Assembly (NCBI RefSeq): GCF_900177325.1
Contig: NZ_FXBL01000004.1
Coordinates: 5,027,501 to 5,091,500, forward strand
DNA length: 64,000 nt
Source of the DNA: Mesorhizobium australicum
Lineage (GTDB): Bacteria > Pseudomonadota > Alphaproteobacteria > Rhizobiales > Rhizobiaceae
Direction: 5' to 3'
Shown here piece by piece: positions 12,404-22,335 of this stretch. Under the pieces are notes generated by a model, which had not been told where the DNA came from, did not search any database, and saw only the letters and a program-made list of their open reading frames with translations. The position numbers were made by a program, and so were the translations under genes. Position 1 is the stretch's first letter. Each line of letters begins with the position of its first letter.

Positions 12404-12513
12404 GACCACAACATCTAGACGGAAAGGCCATCAGACTGTCAACAGGTCGCTTCAACTGTTGTGTGAAAGTCCGTGTCGGTTATGTTTCGCCACCGAGATT
12501 GGGAGAAGCGGAC

Positions 12514-13545
12514 GTGACGAAGACACGCATTGCGATTGTCGGCCTTGGCATGGCGGTAACGCCGCACGCGCGGGGGCTGATGGATTTGGCCGGCACGGTC
12601 GAGGTCGTGCATGCCTATGCGCGCAGCGAAGGACGACGACAGGCTTTCGGCGCGAAGTTTCCCTTTCCGCTCTGCGACAGCCTCGAAACCATCCTGAACG
12701 ACGACAGCGTCGAAGCGGTGGCGGTTCTCTCGCCGGCCAACACGCATCGCGACATCGCGCTGCGTTGCGCGGAGGCCGGCAAGCATGTGCTGATGGAGAA
12801 GCCGCTCGAGATCACCACCGCGCGCGCCGAGGAACTCGTCGCCGCCTGCCGCAGGGCGGGCGTCAGGCTCGGCGTCGTGCTGCAGCATCGTTTCCGGCCC
12901 GCCGGCATGAAGCTGGCGGAGATGCTGCGCGCGGGCGAACTGGGCGCCATCGTCGGCTGCTCCACCGTGATCCGGCTATGGCGGCCCCAGTCCTACTACG
13001 ACGAGCCGGGTCGCGGCACTTTGGCCCGCGACGGCGGCGGCGTGCTGATCTCGCAGGGCATCCACACGCTGGACCTGATGCTGAGCCTCGCCGGCCCGGT
13101 TGCGGAGGTCACTGGGTTCACGGCGACCACTCCGATCCATAGAATGGAGACCGAGGACATGGTCTGCGCCGCCGCGCGCTTCGCCAATGGCGCGATCGGC
13201 ACGATCGACGCGACGACGGCCGCCTATCCCGGCTTCCCCGAGGAGATCGTCCTCACCTGCGAGAAGGGCACCGCCCTGCTGCGCGGCACGGAACTTCTCG
13301 TGCAGTTTCAGGACGGCCGGAAGATCGCCATGGAGCCGGACCGCTCGGCAGGAGGCACCGGAGCCGACCCGATGGCCTTTCCCCACGACTATCACCGCGC
13401 GGTCATGGCCGACTTCGTCGAGGCGATCCGCGCCGGCCGCGACCCGAAGGTGACCGGCGAGGAAGCGCTCAAGGTACACCGCCTGATCGACGCCCTGATC
13501 GAAACCGGCCGCACCGGCCGGCCGGTCCGCTGCAAGACGAGCTGA
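12514..13545 (+). CDS. Gfo/Idh/MocA family oxidoreductase
   Basis: A 343-aa NAD(P)-dependent sugar or polyol dehydrogenase-like protein. The N-terminal Rossmann fold starts TRIAIVGLGMA, and the family EKPLEIT motif follows near residue 95, with Lys as the usual catalytic base. The C-terminal half is the GFO/IDH alpha/beta domain. GTG at 12514 is chosen for the GGGAGA about 8 bases upstream; an ATG at 12463 would add 17 codons inside the divergent riboswitch promoter zone. The gene stands alone, so the substrate cannot be given. Confidence 0.85.
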   Translation: MTKTRIAIVGLGMAVTPHARGLMDLAGTVEVVHAYARSEGRRQAFGAKFPFPLCDSLETILNDDSVEAVAVLSPANTHRDIALRCAEAGKHVLMEKPLEITTARAEELVAACRRAGVRLGVVLQHRFRPAGMKLAEMLRAGELGAIVGCSTVIRLWRPQSYYDEPGRGTLARDGGGVLISQGIHTLDLMLSLAGPVAEVTGFTATTPIHRMETEDMVCAAARFANGAIGTIDATTAAYPGFPEEIVLTCEKGTALLRGTELLVQFQDGRKIAMEPDRSAGGTGADPMAFPHDYHRAVMADFVEAIRAGRDPKVTGEEALKVHRLIDALIETGRTGRPVRCKTS

Positions 13546-13565
13546 CGCTCCAGTAGGCAACCGGC

Positions 13566-14066
13566 TCAGGCGGCCTCGTTCTTGGCGAGAATGCCGACGA
13601 TCACCGGCAGGCGCATGTCCTTGCAGGTCTGGACTCGATCCTCGTCGAAATGGCCCGACTCCGCGAGGCAGTTCAATGTCCCGATCACCCGGCCGAAGAG
13701 GACGAGAGGCACGTTGACGAGGGACTCGCAGCCGATCGACCGGATGGTGTCGTGGTCGGCCATCACCTCGGCCAGCGTCTCGTAGTCGTTCGCCACGAAC
13801 ACTTCGAGCTTTTCCATCACCTGCTGGCTCCAGCGGGTGGTGTTCGCCGGCTTGCGGCCGGAAACGGGGTAGACGTCGGGCATCGACGAGTAGAGCCGTT
13901 CATAGGACAGGTCGTTCGGATCGACGGCGGTGACGGTCACCAGCTTGGCCCCTGCCTTCTCGCGCAGTTCGTCCGCGACCAGCTTGAACACGTCGGCGCT
14001 CGTCGACGCGGCCCGGGCAAGGGCGTCGGCAAAGTCGTCCGGATGGGCGGTAGGTGCGCTCGTCAC
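13566..14066 (-). CDS. GAF domain protein
   Basis: A 166-aa soluble protein consisting almost entirely of a GAF fold. The pattern includes RWSQQVMEKLEVFVANDYETL, a central GCESLVNVPLV and LFGRVIGTLNCLAE. There is no attached output domain. GTG at 14066 has AAGGAA 6 bases upstream; a TTG 6 bp earlier is too close to it. It is the last gene after the CUT2 ABC and hydantoinase operon, so it may bind the imported compound or a product. This is inferred only from position. Confidence 0.75.
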   Translation of the reverse strand: MTSAPTAHPDDFADALARAASTSADVFKLVADELREKAGAKLVTVTAVDPNDLSYERLYSSMPDVYPVSGRKPANTTRWSQQVMEKLEVFVANDYETLAEVMADHDTIRSIGCESLVNVPLVLFGRVIGTLNCLAESGHFDEDRVQTCKDMRLPVIVGILAKNEAA

Positions 14067-14093
14067 GATCAATTCCTTTTCTGCGTAGGTCGT

Positions 14094-15038
14094 TCAGGAT
14101 CGCTTGCCGGCGACGCTCACCGCCACGGCGACGAGGATGACGACGCCGGTTGCGAGGTCCTTGTAGAAGGGATCGGCGTTCAGGATGTTGAAGCCGTTGT
14201 TGATGAGGGCAAGCAGCATGACGCCCGCGACGGACCGCCAGACCGCCCCCTCCCCGCCATAGATCGAGGTCCCGCCGAGGATGACGGCCGCGATGGCCTG
14301 CAGTTCCATCCCCTGCCCGGCGGTCGGCTGTCCCATGGAGATGCGCGAGACGGTGATCGCCGAGGCGAGGCCCGCCGCCAGCCCCGAGATGGCGAAGGTG
14401 GCGACCCGCACCCTGTCTACCCGTATCCCCGAGAGCTCCGCCGCCTGGACATTGCCGCCGACGGCGAAGATGCGCCGGCCTAGGCCGGTCTGCGTCAGGA
14501 CCACAGCCAGGATTCCGGCGAAGAGTATCAGCACGATGACGGCGACGTTGACGCCGAAATACTGAGCCCGCCCCAGCCAGGTGAAGGCGTCGATGCGCAC
14601 CGGGATCAGGTTGCCGTCGGAGATCAGGATCGCGAGGCCCTGGAAGACCAGCCCTGTGGCGAGCGTAGCGAGGAAGGAGTGGACCCGAAGCCGCGTCACC
14701 ACGATGCCGTTGAAGACGCCGAGGGCCAGGCCGACGAGCGGCGCGATCAGCAGGCCGAGCGCCGGGTTCACCGCCAGCGCCACCGAGGCACAGACCACGC
14801 TCGCGACGCCGAAAATCGCGCCGACCGAGAGATCGAAGCCTCCGCCGATGATGACGAAGGTCATCGCGGCGGCCATGATGGCCAAGGGCGCATTCTGGTT
14901 GAGGATGTTGGCGATGTTGCGCCAGGTCAGGAAGGCGTCGCTCGCCAGCGCCAGCACGATCACCATCAGAACCAGTGCGATGGCGATGGCATAGCGCTGC
15001 GCGAAGGCGGAAGGGTTGATCCGAACGGCGGTCGACAA
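14094..15038 (-). CDS. Ribose-type (CUT2) ABC transporter permease
   Basis: A 314-aa inner-membrane subunit with about nine hydrophobic segments, of the RbsC/BPD_transp_2 family. The GGGFDLSVG motif near residue 65 and the C-terminal ILGGTSIYGGEG are the family landmarks. The start is TTG at 15038, six bases after a strong AAGGAG; no better in-frame ATG exists. It follows its ATPase by 12 bp. CUT2 systems usually carry sugars, but some carry purines or other polar compounds. With hyuA and hyuB in the operon the ligand could be a cyclic amide. Confidence 0.88.
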   Translation of the reverse strand: MSTAVRINPSAFAQRYAIAIALVLMVIVLALASDAFLTWRNIANILNQNAPLAIMAAAMTFVIIGGGFDLSVGAIFGVASVVCASVALAVNPALGLLIAPLVGLALGVFNGIVVTRLRVHSFLATLATGLVFQGLAILISDGNLIPVRIDAFTWLGRAQYFGVNVAVIVLILFAGILAVVLTQTGLGRRIFAVGGNVQAAELSGIRVDRVRVATFAISGLAAGLASAITVSRISMGQPTAGQGMELQAIAAVILGGTSIYGGEGAVWRSVAGVMLLALINNGFNILNADPFYKDLATGVVILVAVAVSVAGKRS

Positions 15039-15050
15039 GCGGCTCTCCTT

Positions 15051-16574
15051 CTACGATGGCTCGGATTCGACCTGGAACAGCGCGTTCAGCACCTCGGCCA
15101 TGGTCGTCTCAGGGGGAGAAATCTCCTTCACGGTCCGGCCCTCGTGGACCAGATAGGCGCGGTGCGAGAGGCCGAGGACTTCCTCCAGCTCCGAAGAGAT
15201 CAGGAGAACCGCCTTGCCCGAAGCCGCCTGCTCGATGACGAAGTCGTGAATCCGGCGTCTTGCGCCGATGTCGACGCCCCGGCTCGGCTCGTCGAGAATG
15301 ATGAGCGAGGGAGCGATGGTGACCCATTTGGCGAGCAGCACCTTCTGCTGGTTCCCGCCGGAAAGCTTGCGGATATCGCCGTCCATTGACGGCGGCGTGA
15401 TGGAGAATTCCGAGATCCGCGCGGTGACGTTCGCCAGTTCCTTGCGGCGTCGGAGGAACCCGCCGAGGAGAAATGCCGGCAGGCTCGCCATGGTGATGTT
15501 GGGGCGGACGGGACTCGCCAGGACGAGTCCCTGGCTGCGTCGATCCTCGGGGACGAAGGCGACGCCGCGGGCGATCGATGCTTCCGGGCTGCGGTCCGCA
15601 TAGTCTTCGCCGTTGAGGCGGACGGTTCCCTCGGATGGGTCGGCGCCGAAGATCGCCCGCGCGATTTCGCTTCGCCCGCTGCCGACAAGGCCGACGAGGC
15701 CGACGACCTCGCCCGGCCGGACGATCAGGTCCGCACCTTTTACTCCCGCCCCGGAGACGAGGCCTTTGACCTCGAGGAGCGGCGGAACCTCCGGACCGGG
15801 GAGCGGAGGGAGGTCGGGATAAATGATCTCCTGCGCGCCCCCGCCCAGCATGCCGCCGATCAGGGTCGCCTTGGTTTCGGAGGCCGTGTCGGCGGTGCGG
15901 ACCACCGAACCGTCGCGCAGGATCGTCACGCGATCGCTGACCTCGAGCACATGGTCGAGGAAATGCGTGATGTAGATCAGGGTCCGGCCGTCGTCGCGCA
16001 GCCGCTTCATCGTCGCATGCAGCCGCTCGATCTCGTCGAAGGTGAGCGACGAGGTCGGCTCGTCCAGCACGATCACCTGCGCGTTGCGAGCGAGCGCCCG
16101 CATGATCTCGATCTTCTGCTGGTCGGCCAGCGCGAGATCGCCGGCGCGCGCATTCGGGTCGAGCTCGAAGCCGCAGATCCGCTCGATCTCGGCGGCTCGG
16201 GCTGCATCGTCATGCTTGAGCAGGCCGAAGCGCAGGGATTCGATCCCCAGGAAGACGTTCTGGGCGACCGTCAGCGCCGTCACGATCTGCAGCTCCTGGT
16301 GCATGATCGCGACGCCCTTCTCCAGCGCCCGGACGGGATTCCAGGCGCCGACTGGATGGCCTTCGTGGAGGATCTCCCCCTTGGTCGCACTGTAGAAGCC
16401 GCCCGCGATCTTGCCGACCGTCGACTTGCCCGCGCCGTTCTCGCCGACGAGGGCGTGGATTTCGCCCGGCCGGAAGCCGATCGAGACGTCGTGCAGGATC
16501 TCGGTCCCGTAGAAGGACTTCGAGACATGGGACAGGGCCAGCCTGTCCAATCCCTCCTGCGTCGCCTCGGCCAC
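15051..16574 (-). CDS. Ribose-type (CUT2) ABC transporter ATP-binding protein, tandem domains
   Basis: A 507-aa RbsA/MglA-like ATPase with two nucleotide-binding domains. The first has intact Walker A (GENGAGKST, about 43-51) and DEPTSSLT. The second has the degenerate Walker A typical of the family (GLVGSGRSE) but a good LSGGNQQK signature and DEPSRGVD. GTG start at 16574, 6 bp after the hyuB stop, with AAGG close upstream. It is transcribed between hyuB and the permease, tying the hydantoinase-like enzyme to this importer. Confidence 0.9.
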   Translation of the reverse strand: MAEATQEGLDRLALSHVSKSFYGTEILHDVSIGFRPGEIHALVGENGAGKSTVGKIAGGFYSATKGEILHEGHPVGAWNPVRALEKGVAIMHQELQIVTALTVAQNVFLGIESLRFGLLKHDDAARAAEIERICGFELDPNARAGDLALADQQKIEIMRALARNAQVIVLDEPTSSLTFDEIERLHATMKRLRDDGRTLIYITHFLDHVLEVSDRVTILRDGSVVRTADTASETKATLIGGMLGGGAQEIIYPDLPPLPGPEVPPLLEVKGLVSGAGVKGADLIVRPGEVVGLVGLVGSGRSEIARAIFGADPSEGTVRLNGEDYADRSPEASIARGVAFVPEDRRSQGLVLASPVRPNITMASLPAFLLGGFLRRRKELANVTARISEFSITPPSMDGDIRKLSGGNQQKVLLAKWVTIAPSLIILDEPSRGVDIGARRRIHDFVIEQAASGKAVLLISSELEEVLGLSHRAYLVHEGRTVKEISPPETTMAEVLNALFQVESEPS

Positions 16575-16580
16575 GGCGCC

Positions 16581-18296
16581 TTAGCCCCAGGTAGCCCGGG
16601 GCGTGCTGGCCGCCGTGTCGATCGCTCCGTCCTTGACCACCACGCCGTAGTCGCGCGCGGCGACGTCCGGCGAGAGGTAGCCGCAGTCAAGGTCTTCCTG
16701 GATCTCCGCGAAGGGACGGGCAAGCGGATCGCCAAAGCCGCCGCCGCCGCCGGTCTTGGTGACGAGGACGGTCCCCTTCGGCAGGGAGCGGGCGCGCATC
16801 TTGAGCCGTTTCTCCTCGCTGCCGTCGGGCCAGTAGATGGTCACGTCCGGACCTTGCGCGCTGTTGCCGCCATTGAGGCCGAACGCCGGCGTCAGGGCCC
16901 GGTCGAACCACAGCGCGCCCGCTGCGTCGTCCAGCAGCTTGTAGGATCGCACCACCCCGTTTCCGCCGCGCCAGCGGCCTGCGCCGCTGGAGTCCGGGCG
17001 GATCGAGAACTCCTCGACCCGCACCGGGAACTTGGTCTCGTAGATTTCCGCCGGCAGGTTACGGAAGCCGCCATTGGTTATGTTGATCAGCGCGCTCTCG
17101 CCGTCTGCGCCGTTGGAGCCGCCCCAGCCGCCGGCGGTCGCCTCGGTCGAGATCCACTGCTTGCGCTTGGGGTCGACCGAGAAGAAGGAGACCACCATGG
17201 AGTCACCGTAGTGGGCAGCCGTGGCTCTCTCCGGCATCGCTTCGGAAAGGCAGGAGATCAACTGGTCGGCGAGCAGGCCGAAGCTGGTGAAATACCAGGA
17301 ACACGCGGCCGGCTCCTTGGCGTTGAACATGCAGTCGTCGGGGATCTTGACCTCCATGGTGGAGAAGGATCCGCCGGTGATTGCCCGGTCGGGCGAGATC
17401 ATCGTCTTGTAGGCGAGGCGCAGGATGGACACCGTCTGCACCGCGCCGCAGTTGATCGAACCCTTCACCTGGGGTGAGGAGCCCTCAAGGTCGAGGATCA
17501 GCCTTTCGCCGTCGATGGTGACCTTCAGCGCCACCTTGACCGGATCGTCCGACAGGCCGTCATTGTCGATATAGCCTTCGCGATAGTAGGTGCCGTCCTT
17601 GAGCGCGCCGATCGCCTCGCGGTCGAGCGTGCGGGCCTGCTCGAAGATGTTCTCGCAGGAGGCCTGGTAGGTCGGCACACCGATCCGGTCGAGAAGCTGG
17701 TTCAGTCGCCGCTCGCCGGTCCGGATGGCGCTGATCTGGGCGCGGAAATCGCCAAGGGTCAGTTCCTTCAGCCGGGTGTTGCGCAGGATCAGGTCGAACC
17801 AGTCCGGCAGTTCCCTGAAGTTCTGCACCACCCGCGTCGGCCCGAGCCTCCAGCCTTCCTGGAAGATCGATGAGGCGCCCATCACCATGCCAGGATCGGT
17901 GGCCCCGACATCGGCCCAGTGAGCCCTTGCCGCGCCGAAGCCGACCAGCTTGCCTTTGTAGAAAAGCGGGCCGACCGCGGTGAAGTCGTTCAGATGCGTT
18001 CCCTGCAGATAGGCGTCGTTCATCAGGAAAATGTCGCCTTCGCCGATGTCGTCGCCATAGCGGTCGAGGACCATGTGGACGCAGGCGTCGATGGCGCCGA
18101 CGAACAGCGGCACGCCGGTTGACTGGCCGAGCATGTTGCCTTTCGCGTCGAGCAGGGCGACGGCCGAGTCCCGGCCTTCGTAGATCAGGGCCGAGAAGGC
18201 CGAGCGCCAGAGCGAGGCGTTCATGTCCTCTGCGCAGGAGATGACGAAGTTGCGGACGACTTCGGTCGTGATCGGATCGGCAGTGACTGTGGTCAT
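16581..18296 (-). CDS. hyuB: Hydantoinase B/oxoprolinase family subunit
   Basis: This 571-aa protein is the B subunit of the ATP-dependent hydantoinase/5-oxoprolinase/acetone-carboxylase-like superfamily. It begins DPITTEVVRNFVISCAEDM and shows the family landmarks NDAYLQGTHLND, GSINCGAVQT and a glycine-rich C terminus (KTGGGGGFGDPL). It starts one base after the hyuA stop (TGA-G-ATG). With HyuA it would use ATP to open a cyclic amide ring such as an N-substituted hydantoin or oxoproline; the exact substrate cannot be read from sequence. Confidence 0.9.
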   Translation of the reverse strand: MTTVTADPITTEVVRNFVISCAEDMNASLWRSAFSALIYEGRDSAVALLDAKGNMLGQSTGVPLFVGAIDACVHMVLDRYGDDIGEGDIFLMNDAYLQGTHLNDFTAVGPLFYKGKLVGFGAARAHWADVGATDPGMVMGASSIFQEGWRLGPTRVVQNFRELPDWFDLILRNTRLKELTLGDFRAQISAIRTGERRLNQLLDRIGVPTYQASCENIFEQARTLDREAIGALKDGTYYREGYIDNDGLSDDPVKVALKVTIDGERLILDLEGSSPQVKGSINCGAVQTVSILRLAYKTMISPDRAITGGSFSTMEVKIPDDCMFNAKEPAACSWYFTSFGLLADQLISCLSEAMPERATAAHYGDSMVVSFFSVDPKRKQWISTEATAGGWGGSNGADGESALINITNGGFRNLPAEIYETKFPVRVEEFSIRPDSSGAGRWRGGNGVVRSYKLLDDAAGALWFDRALTPAFGLNGGNSAQGPDVTIYWPDGSEEKRLKMRARSLPKGTVLVTKTGGGGGFGDPLARPFAEIQEDLDCGYLSPDVAARDYGVVVKDGAIDTAASTPRATWG

Positions 18297-18297
18297 C

Positions 18298-20325
18298 TCA
18301 CGCTCCCGCTTTGGTCATGGACAGGTGGCCGCCGACGATGACTTCGATCCGCCAGCCGGGCGGGACGAGGGTTGTCGCGGTTTCTTCTTCCAGGATTGCC
18401 GGCCCTTCGACCGCCTCGCCGAGAGCGAGCGTGTTGCGGTCGACGATCGCCGTCTCCCGTTCGGACCCGTCGAAATAGACGAGCCGGCTGCGGGCCGAGC
18501 CCTTGGCTTTCGTCTCCGGGTCGGGCTGCGCAGGCCGCGCCAGCCGGCCAAGCGCTGCGACGCGCAGGTTGGCCACCTCGACCGGGGTCGTCCCGCTCGA
18601 ATGGCCGTAGTGCTGCTGGTAGGACTTGTCGAACTCGGCACGAACGGCAGCGAGGTCCACGGGTCCGTTGGGCACCTGGATCGTCAGGACATATTCCTGC
18701 CCCTGGTAGCGCAAGTCGGCGAAACGCTCGTAGGAGATGTCGGCGGCCTCCATGCCTTCCTTCTTCAGGTAGGCGAAGCCTCGCTTCTCCAGCTCTTCGA
18801 ACTTCTGCGTCACCTCGGCCGGATCGAGCGTGCCCCACTGGCCGTAATAGGTCATCTTGAAATCGTGGCGCATATCGGTCTGCAGCATGCCCCAGGCCGA
18901 GAAGGCGCCCGGATGGACGGGGATGATAACCTCGCGAATGTCGAGCTGGTCGGCCAGCGCGGCCGCCTGGCTGGGGCCGGCGCCGCCATAGGCGAGCAGG
19001 GCGAAGTCGCGCGGATCGATGCCGCGCTGCACGGTGATAGTGCGGATCGCATCCGCCATCTTGGCGTTGATGATGTCGATGATGCCCTGGGCGAAAACTT
19101 CCGGCCCCATGCCGAACCGCTCGCCGAGGTCGTGCATCGCCTGCCGGGCAAGGCCCGCATCGAGTTGCATCTCGCCGCCCGAGAAGTTCGAGGAATCGAG
19201 CCGCTTCAACACCAGGTTCGCGTCCGAGACGGTCGGCTCGGTGCCGCCGCGTCCGTAGCAGGCAGGGCCGGGAACCGACCCGGCCGACTGGGGGCCGACG
19301 CGCAACGCCTTCGCCTCTTCCCAGGCGATCGAGCCTCCGCCGGCTCCGATGACGTGGATGTCGACCACCGACATCTGCACCGGAAGTCCCTCGAGCTTGG
19401 TCTCCGTCGAGCTGGAGGGCAGTCCGTCGACGATCAGGCTCGCGTCGAAGGACGTGCCGCCCATGTCGACGCAGATCAGGTTCCTGCGGCCGGTCTGCTC
19501 GGCAAGCGAACGGCCGCCGATGGTTCCGCCCACCGGGCCGGACAGCAGGGTCTGCAGCGGATTTTCGGCGGCGGCCGTGGCGGTCATCGCACCGCCGTTC
19601 GATTCCATCACATGGACCTGGCCGTCGGCCGGCAGCGTGTCCTTCATCTGCTCGACCAGCGTGCGCAGATAGCGGCGCACCACCGGAGCGGTAAAGGCGT
19701 TCATCGCGGTCGTCGAGATGCGGTCGAACTCGCGCCACTCGGGCGAGACCTTGTGCGACAGGGTGATGTCCACGCCCGGCAGATGCTCGCGCAGATAGGC
19801 CTCGGCGGCAAGTTCATGCGCAGGGTTGCGGAAGGAGAACAGGAAGCAGACCGCCACGGCGGCATATCCCTTGTCCTTCACCGCGGCGACGAACGGGGCG
19901 AGATCCTCGACCTTCATCGGGACCACGACGCTCCCGTCGGCTGCGACGCGCTCGGCGACCGTATAGGTGTCCTTCACCGACACCAGCGGCTTGGGCTTCT
20001 TCCAGCGGATCGAGAAGATCTCGCCCCGGTCGTTGCCCTGGATGGTATAGACATCGCGGAACTTCTCGGTGGTCAGCAGCGCCACCCGGGCGCCGCGGCG
20101 GGTCAGGACCGAGTTCAGTCCGACCGTTGTTCCATGCACGAAGAAGTCGACATGTTCGTCGGGGCCGAGCCCCTTGCGGATACCTTCCAGCACGGCGAGC
20201 GCCGGGTTTTCGGGGGTCGACAGGACCTTGAGCGCCCGGCAGGCGCCGGTCTCGGTATCCTGGAAGACGACGTCAGTGAAAGTGCCGCCAATATCGGCGG
20301 ACACCCGATAGCCGGTGGATGGCAT
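18298..20325 (-). CDS. hyuA: Hydantoinase A/oxoprolinase family subunit
   Basis: The 675-aa A subunit carries the ASKHA-type ATPase fold. The phosphate loop YRVSADIGGTFTDVV sits at the N terminus, HGTTVGLNSVL near residue 75, the second phosphate motif VDMGGTSFDASL near 290 and GGAGPSQAAALA near 465. ATG at 20325 has GGAGAGG 5 bases upstream; an earlier in-frame ATG (20346) has no such site. It pairs with HyuB directly downstream and is preceded by the CUT2 binding protein. Confidence 0.9.
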   Translation of the reverse strand: MPSTGYRVSADIGGTFTDVVFQDTETGACRALKVLSTPENPALAVLEGIRKGLGPDEHVDFFVHGTTVGLNSVLTRRGARVALLTTEKFRDVYTIQGNDRGEIFSIRWKKPKPLVSVKDTYTVAERVAADGSVVVPMKVEDLAPFVAAVKDKGYAAVAVCFLFSFRNPAHELAAEAYLREHLPGVDITLSHKVSPEWREFDRISTTAMNAFTAPVVRRYLRTLVEQMKDTLPADGQVHVMESNGGAMTATAAAENPLQTLLSGPVGGTIGGRSLAEQTGRRNLICVDMGGTSFDASLIVDGLPSSSTETKLEGLPVQMSVVDIHVIGAGGGSIAWEEAKALRVGPQSAGSVPGPACYGRGGTEPTVSDANLVLKRLDSSNFSGGEMQLDAGLARQAMHDLGERFGMGPEVFAQGIIDIINAKMADAIRTITVQRGIDPRDFALLAYGGAGPSQAAALADQLDIREVIIPVHPGAFSAWGMLQTDMRHDFKMTYYGQWGTLDPAEVTQKFEELEKRGFAYLKKEGMEAADISYERFADLRYQGQEYVLTIQVPNGPVDLAAVRAEFDKSYQQHYGHSSGTTPVEVANLRVAALGRLARPAQPDPETKAKGSARSRLVYFDGSERETAIVDRNTLALGEAVEGPAILEEETATTLVPPGWRIEVIVGGHLSMTKAGA

Positions 20326-20396
20326 CGGAACCTCTCCGTTATTCATGAAAGTCGGGAAGGGGCGGCCCCTCTTGCGGGGCCGCCGGAGGGGTCAGG

Positions 20397-21413
20397 TCAC
20401 TGTGCCCACTCGCCGACGAAGGCGGGATTCTTGTCGAGCACGTCCTTGGTGACGATGAACGGCACGGGACCGCCGACATCCATGTCGTAGGTGACCGGAT
20501 ACTTTTCCTTCTTCATCGCGGCGACCAGGGTCTCGAGGGCAACCGTGCCCATCGTCTCGGGGAAGTAGGCGAGCGTGTTGTCCCAGTCGCCCTTGCGCAC
20601 CGCGTCGACGCCGTAGGTCGACGCGCCCGCAGCGGCGAGGAAGATCGGCCCCATGTCGATTCCCGCGTCCTTGAGGGCAATCTCGACCCCGATCATCTGC
20701 TGATCGGCGACGGACAGCACGGCGTTGAAGTCGCTCTGCGCCTGCATGATGTCCTGCATCGCGGTCAGCGTCGCATCGGGGCTGTAGAGCCCTTCCGCCG
20801 TCGCGACGATCTTGATGTTCGGATGTCCGGCGAAGACCTTTTCATAGGCCGCGAGGCGGATCTGGTCGAACGGCGAGACCTTGAAGCCCAGCAGGATGAC
20901 CACTTTGCAGGGATCCTTGTCCTTGCAGAACTCCGCGACCGATTCCGCCTGGGCGGTGGCTCCGATCGCCGGGACATGGCCGACCGTAGCGGTGAGACCG
21001 GGGATCTGGGGCTCGAGCGTGCCGAGATCGGGACCGATCGGGAACATGACGGCGACGAGCGGCACACCCTTGGCGATCACCTGCTCGGCAGCGCCGGAAA
21101 TGCCGACCGTATCCTGCGCGTAGAGGATCATGCCGTCGAAGTTGCCGCTGGCGAGCACGTCCTCGACCTGCGCGTACTGCACGACGGGATCGAACTTGCC
21201 GTCGTAGATGGAGACCGAGATGCCGCCGAGCTCCTTGGCTTTCTTCTGGATCCCCGACCAGACGGCCTGATTGAAGCCGTTCTGCGAGGCCGAGGCGAAG
21301 AAGGCGATCTTGAGGTCCTGGGCCGATGCTCCCGTTGCCGCCAGGCCTAGCATAGCGCCTGCGGCAAGCAGCCCCGCACGGCAGACGCGCCACGATTCAT
21401 TGAACAATGTCAT
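20397..21413 (-). CDS. Ribose-type ABC transporter substrate-binding protein
   Basis: A 338-aa periplasmic protein with a Sec signal peptide (cleavage probably after TGASA) followed by QDLKIAFFASASQNGFNQAV, the entry of the periplasmic_binding_4 (RbsB-like) fold. Two cysteines (CKDKDPC) are unusual and could form a disulfide. It is first in the operon binding protein-hyuA-hyuB-ATPase-permease-GAF, divergent from a GntR gene. Ligand unknown. Confidence 0.87.
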   Translation of the reverse strand: MTLFNESWRVCRAGLLAAGAMLGLAATGASAQDLKIAFFASASQNGFNQAVWSGIQKKAKELGGISVSIYDGKFDPVVQYAQVEDVLASGNFDGMILYAQDTVGISGAAEQVIAKGVPLVAVMFPIGPDLGTLEPQIPGLTATVGHVPAIGATAQAESVAEFCKDKDPCKVVILLGFKVSPFDQIRLAAYEKVFAGHPNIKIVATAEGLYSPDATLTAMQDIMQAQSDFNAVLSVADQQMIGVEIALKDAGIDMGPIFLAAAGASTYGVDAVRKGDWDNTLAYFPETMGTVALETLVAAMKKEKYPVTYDMDVGGPVPFIVTKDVLDKNPAFVGEWAQ

Positions 21414-21477
21414 GTGGTTACCCCTACTGAAGACTGTGTTTCTTATCGTTGACGAGATCGAGGCTAGTCGATATGCG

Positions 21478-21513
21478 AACTTTATGCAATTGGGTTATCC
21501 AAACTTTATGCAA
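21478..21513. promoter_or_regulatory. Two direct repeats in the divergent GntR/ABC promoter
   Basis: The 12-mer AACTTTATGCAA occurs at 21478-21489 and again at 21502-21513, 24 bp apart start to start. The spacing is a little over two helical turns, and both lie in the AT-rich divergent promoter. They are the best candidates for the binding sites of the GntR protein starting at 21574, which would control both itself and the hyu/ABC operon. Confidence 0.6.
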
Positions 21514-21573
21514 GTCAGACAGGGTAGTGATGGAACGCAGCAGTCCACGCAGAATCACATCGGGAGGAAACGC

Positions 21574-22335
21574 ATGACGGGCGAGAAGCCGACCGGGGCC
21601 GAGGCGGCCGGCCCCAAGCGCGAAAGAGGGGCGACGACGATCTATTCCTCTCTGCGCGAGGACATCCTGACCCTGCGCCTGGCACCGGGCTCGGCGGTGG
21701 ACGAGGTGGATGTCGCCCGGCAGTTCGGCCTTTCCCGCACGCCGGTGCGCGAGGCGCTGATCATGCTTTCCGGCGAAGGACTGGTCCGGTTCCTGCCGAA
21801 CCGTTCCTCGATCATCGCGCCGCTGACCATGGAGAACATGAACGACTACTTCGACACGCTGCTCATCCTGACCCGGTCGATCATGGTGGCCGCAGCCACC
21901 AAGCGGCTCCCCGAGGACGGAGAGCGGCTGCGCCAGCTGCTTGTCAGCTTCCGCGAGAGCATTGTTCAGGACGAGGACGTGTTCCGGATCGTCTTTGCCC
22001 AGCTGGACCTGCTCAAGGGCTTTTCCCGCGTCGCGCGCAACGACTTCCTCGGCAAGTTCTTCCCCACCTGCCTCGACTACGGCCGGCGGACGATGTTGCT
22101 GCACTACTTCCCCTTTGCGGGACCGGAGGACCTCGCCTTCGTCGCCGACACCTACGCCCGCCTGATCGAGGCGGTGGAGAAAGGCGACACCTCGGCCTGC
22201 AACGAGATCGTCAACGAGCAGATGAATTCGGTCGTCCGCGTGGTGCAGAGGTCGCTCGAGCCGACCTTCGCCGAATCCGTCGACCTGTCGACAGACACCT
22301 ATCCCCGCTTCAAGAATCTCGCGAAGAGAAAGTGA
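21574..22335 (+). CDS. GntR family transcriptional regulator (FadR/FCD type)
   Basis: A 253-aa DNA-binding regulator. The winged helix spans about residues 22-85, with AVDEVDVARQFGLSRTPVRE as the recognition region and GLVRFLPNRSSI as the wing. The remaining 160 residues are helical, as in the FCD ligand-binding domain. ATG at 21574 follows GGGAGGAAACGC; the open frame extends upstream only by chance. It is divergent from the CUT2/hyu operon and overlaps the M24 peptidase gene by 4 bp. Confidence 0.88.
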   Translation: MTGEKPTGAEAAGPKRERGATTIYSSLREDILTLRLAPGSAVDEVDVARQFGLSRTPVREALIMLSGEGLVRFLPNRSSIIAPLTMENMNDYFDTLLILTRSIMVAAATKRLPEDGERLRQLLVSFRESIVQDEDVFRIVFAQLDLLKGFSRVARNDFLGKFFPTCLDYGRRTMLLHYFPFAGPEDLAFVADTYARLIEAVEKGDTSACNEIVNEQMNSVVRVVQRSLEPTFAESVDLSTDTYPRFKNLAKRK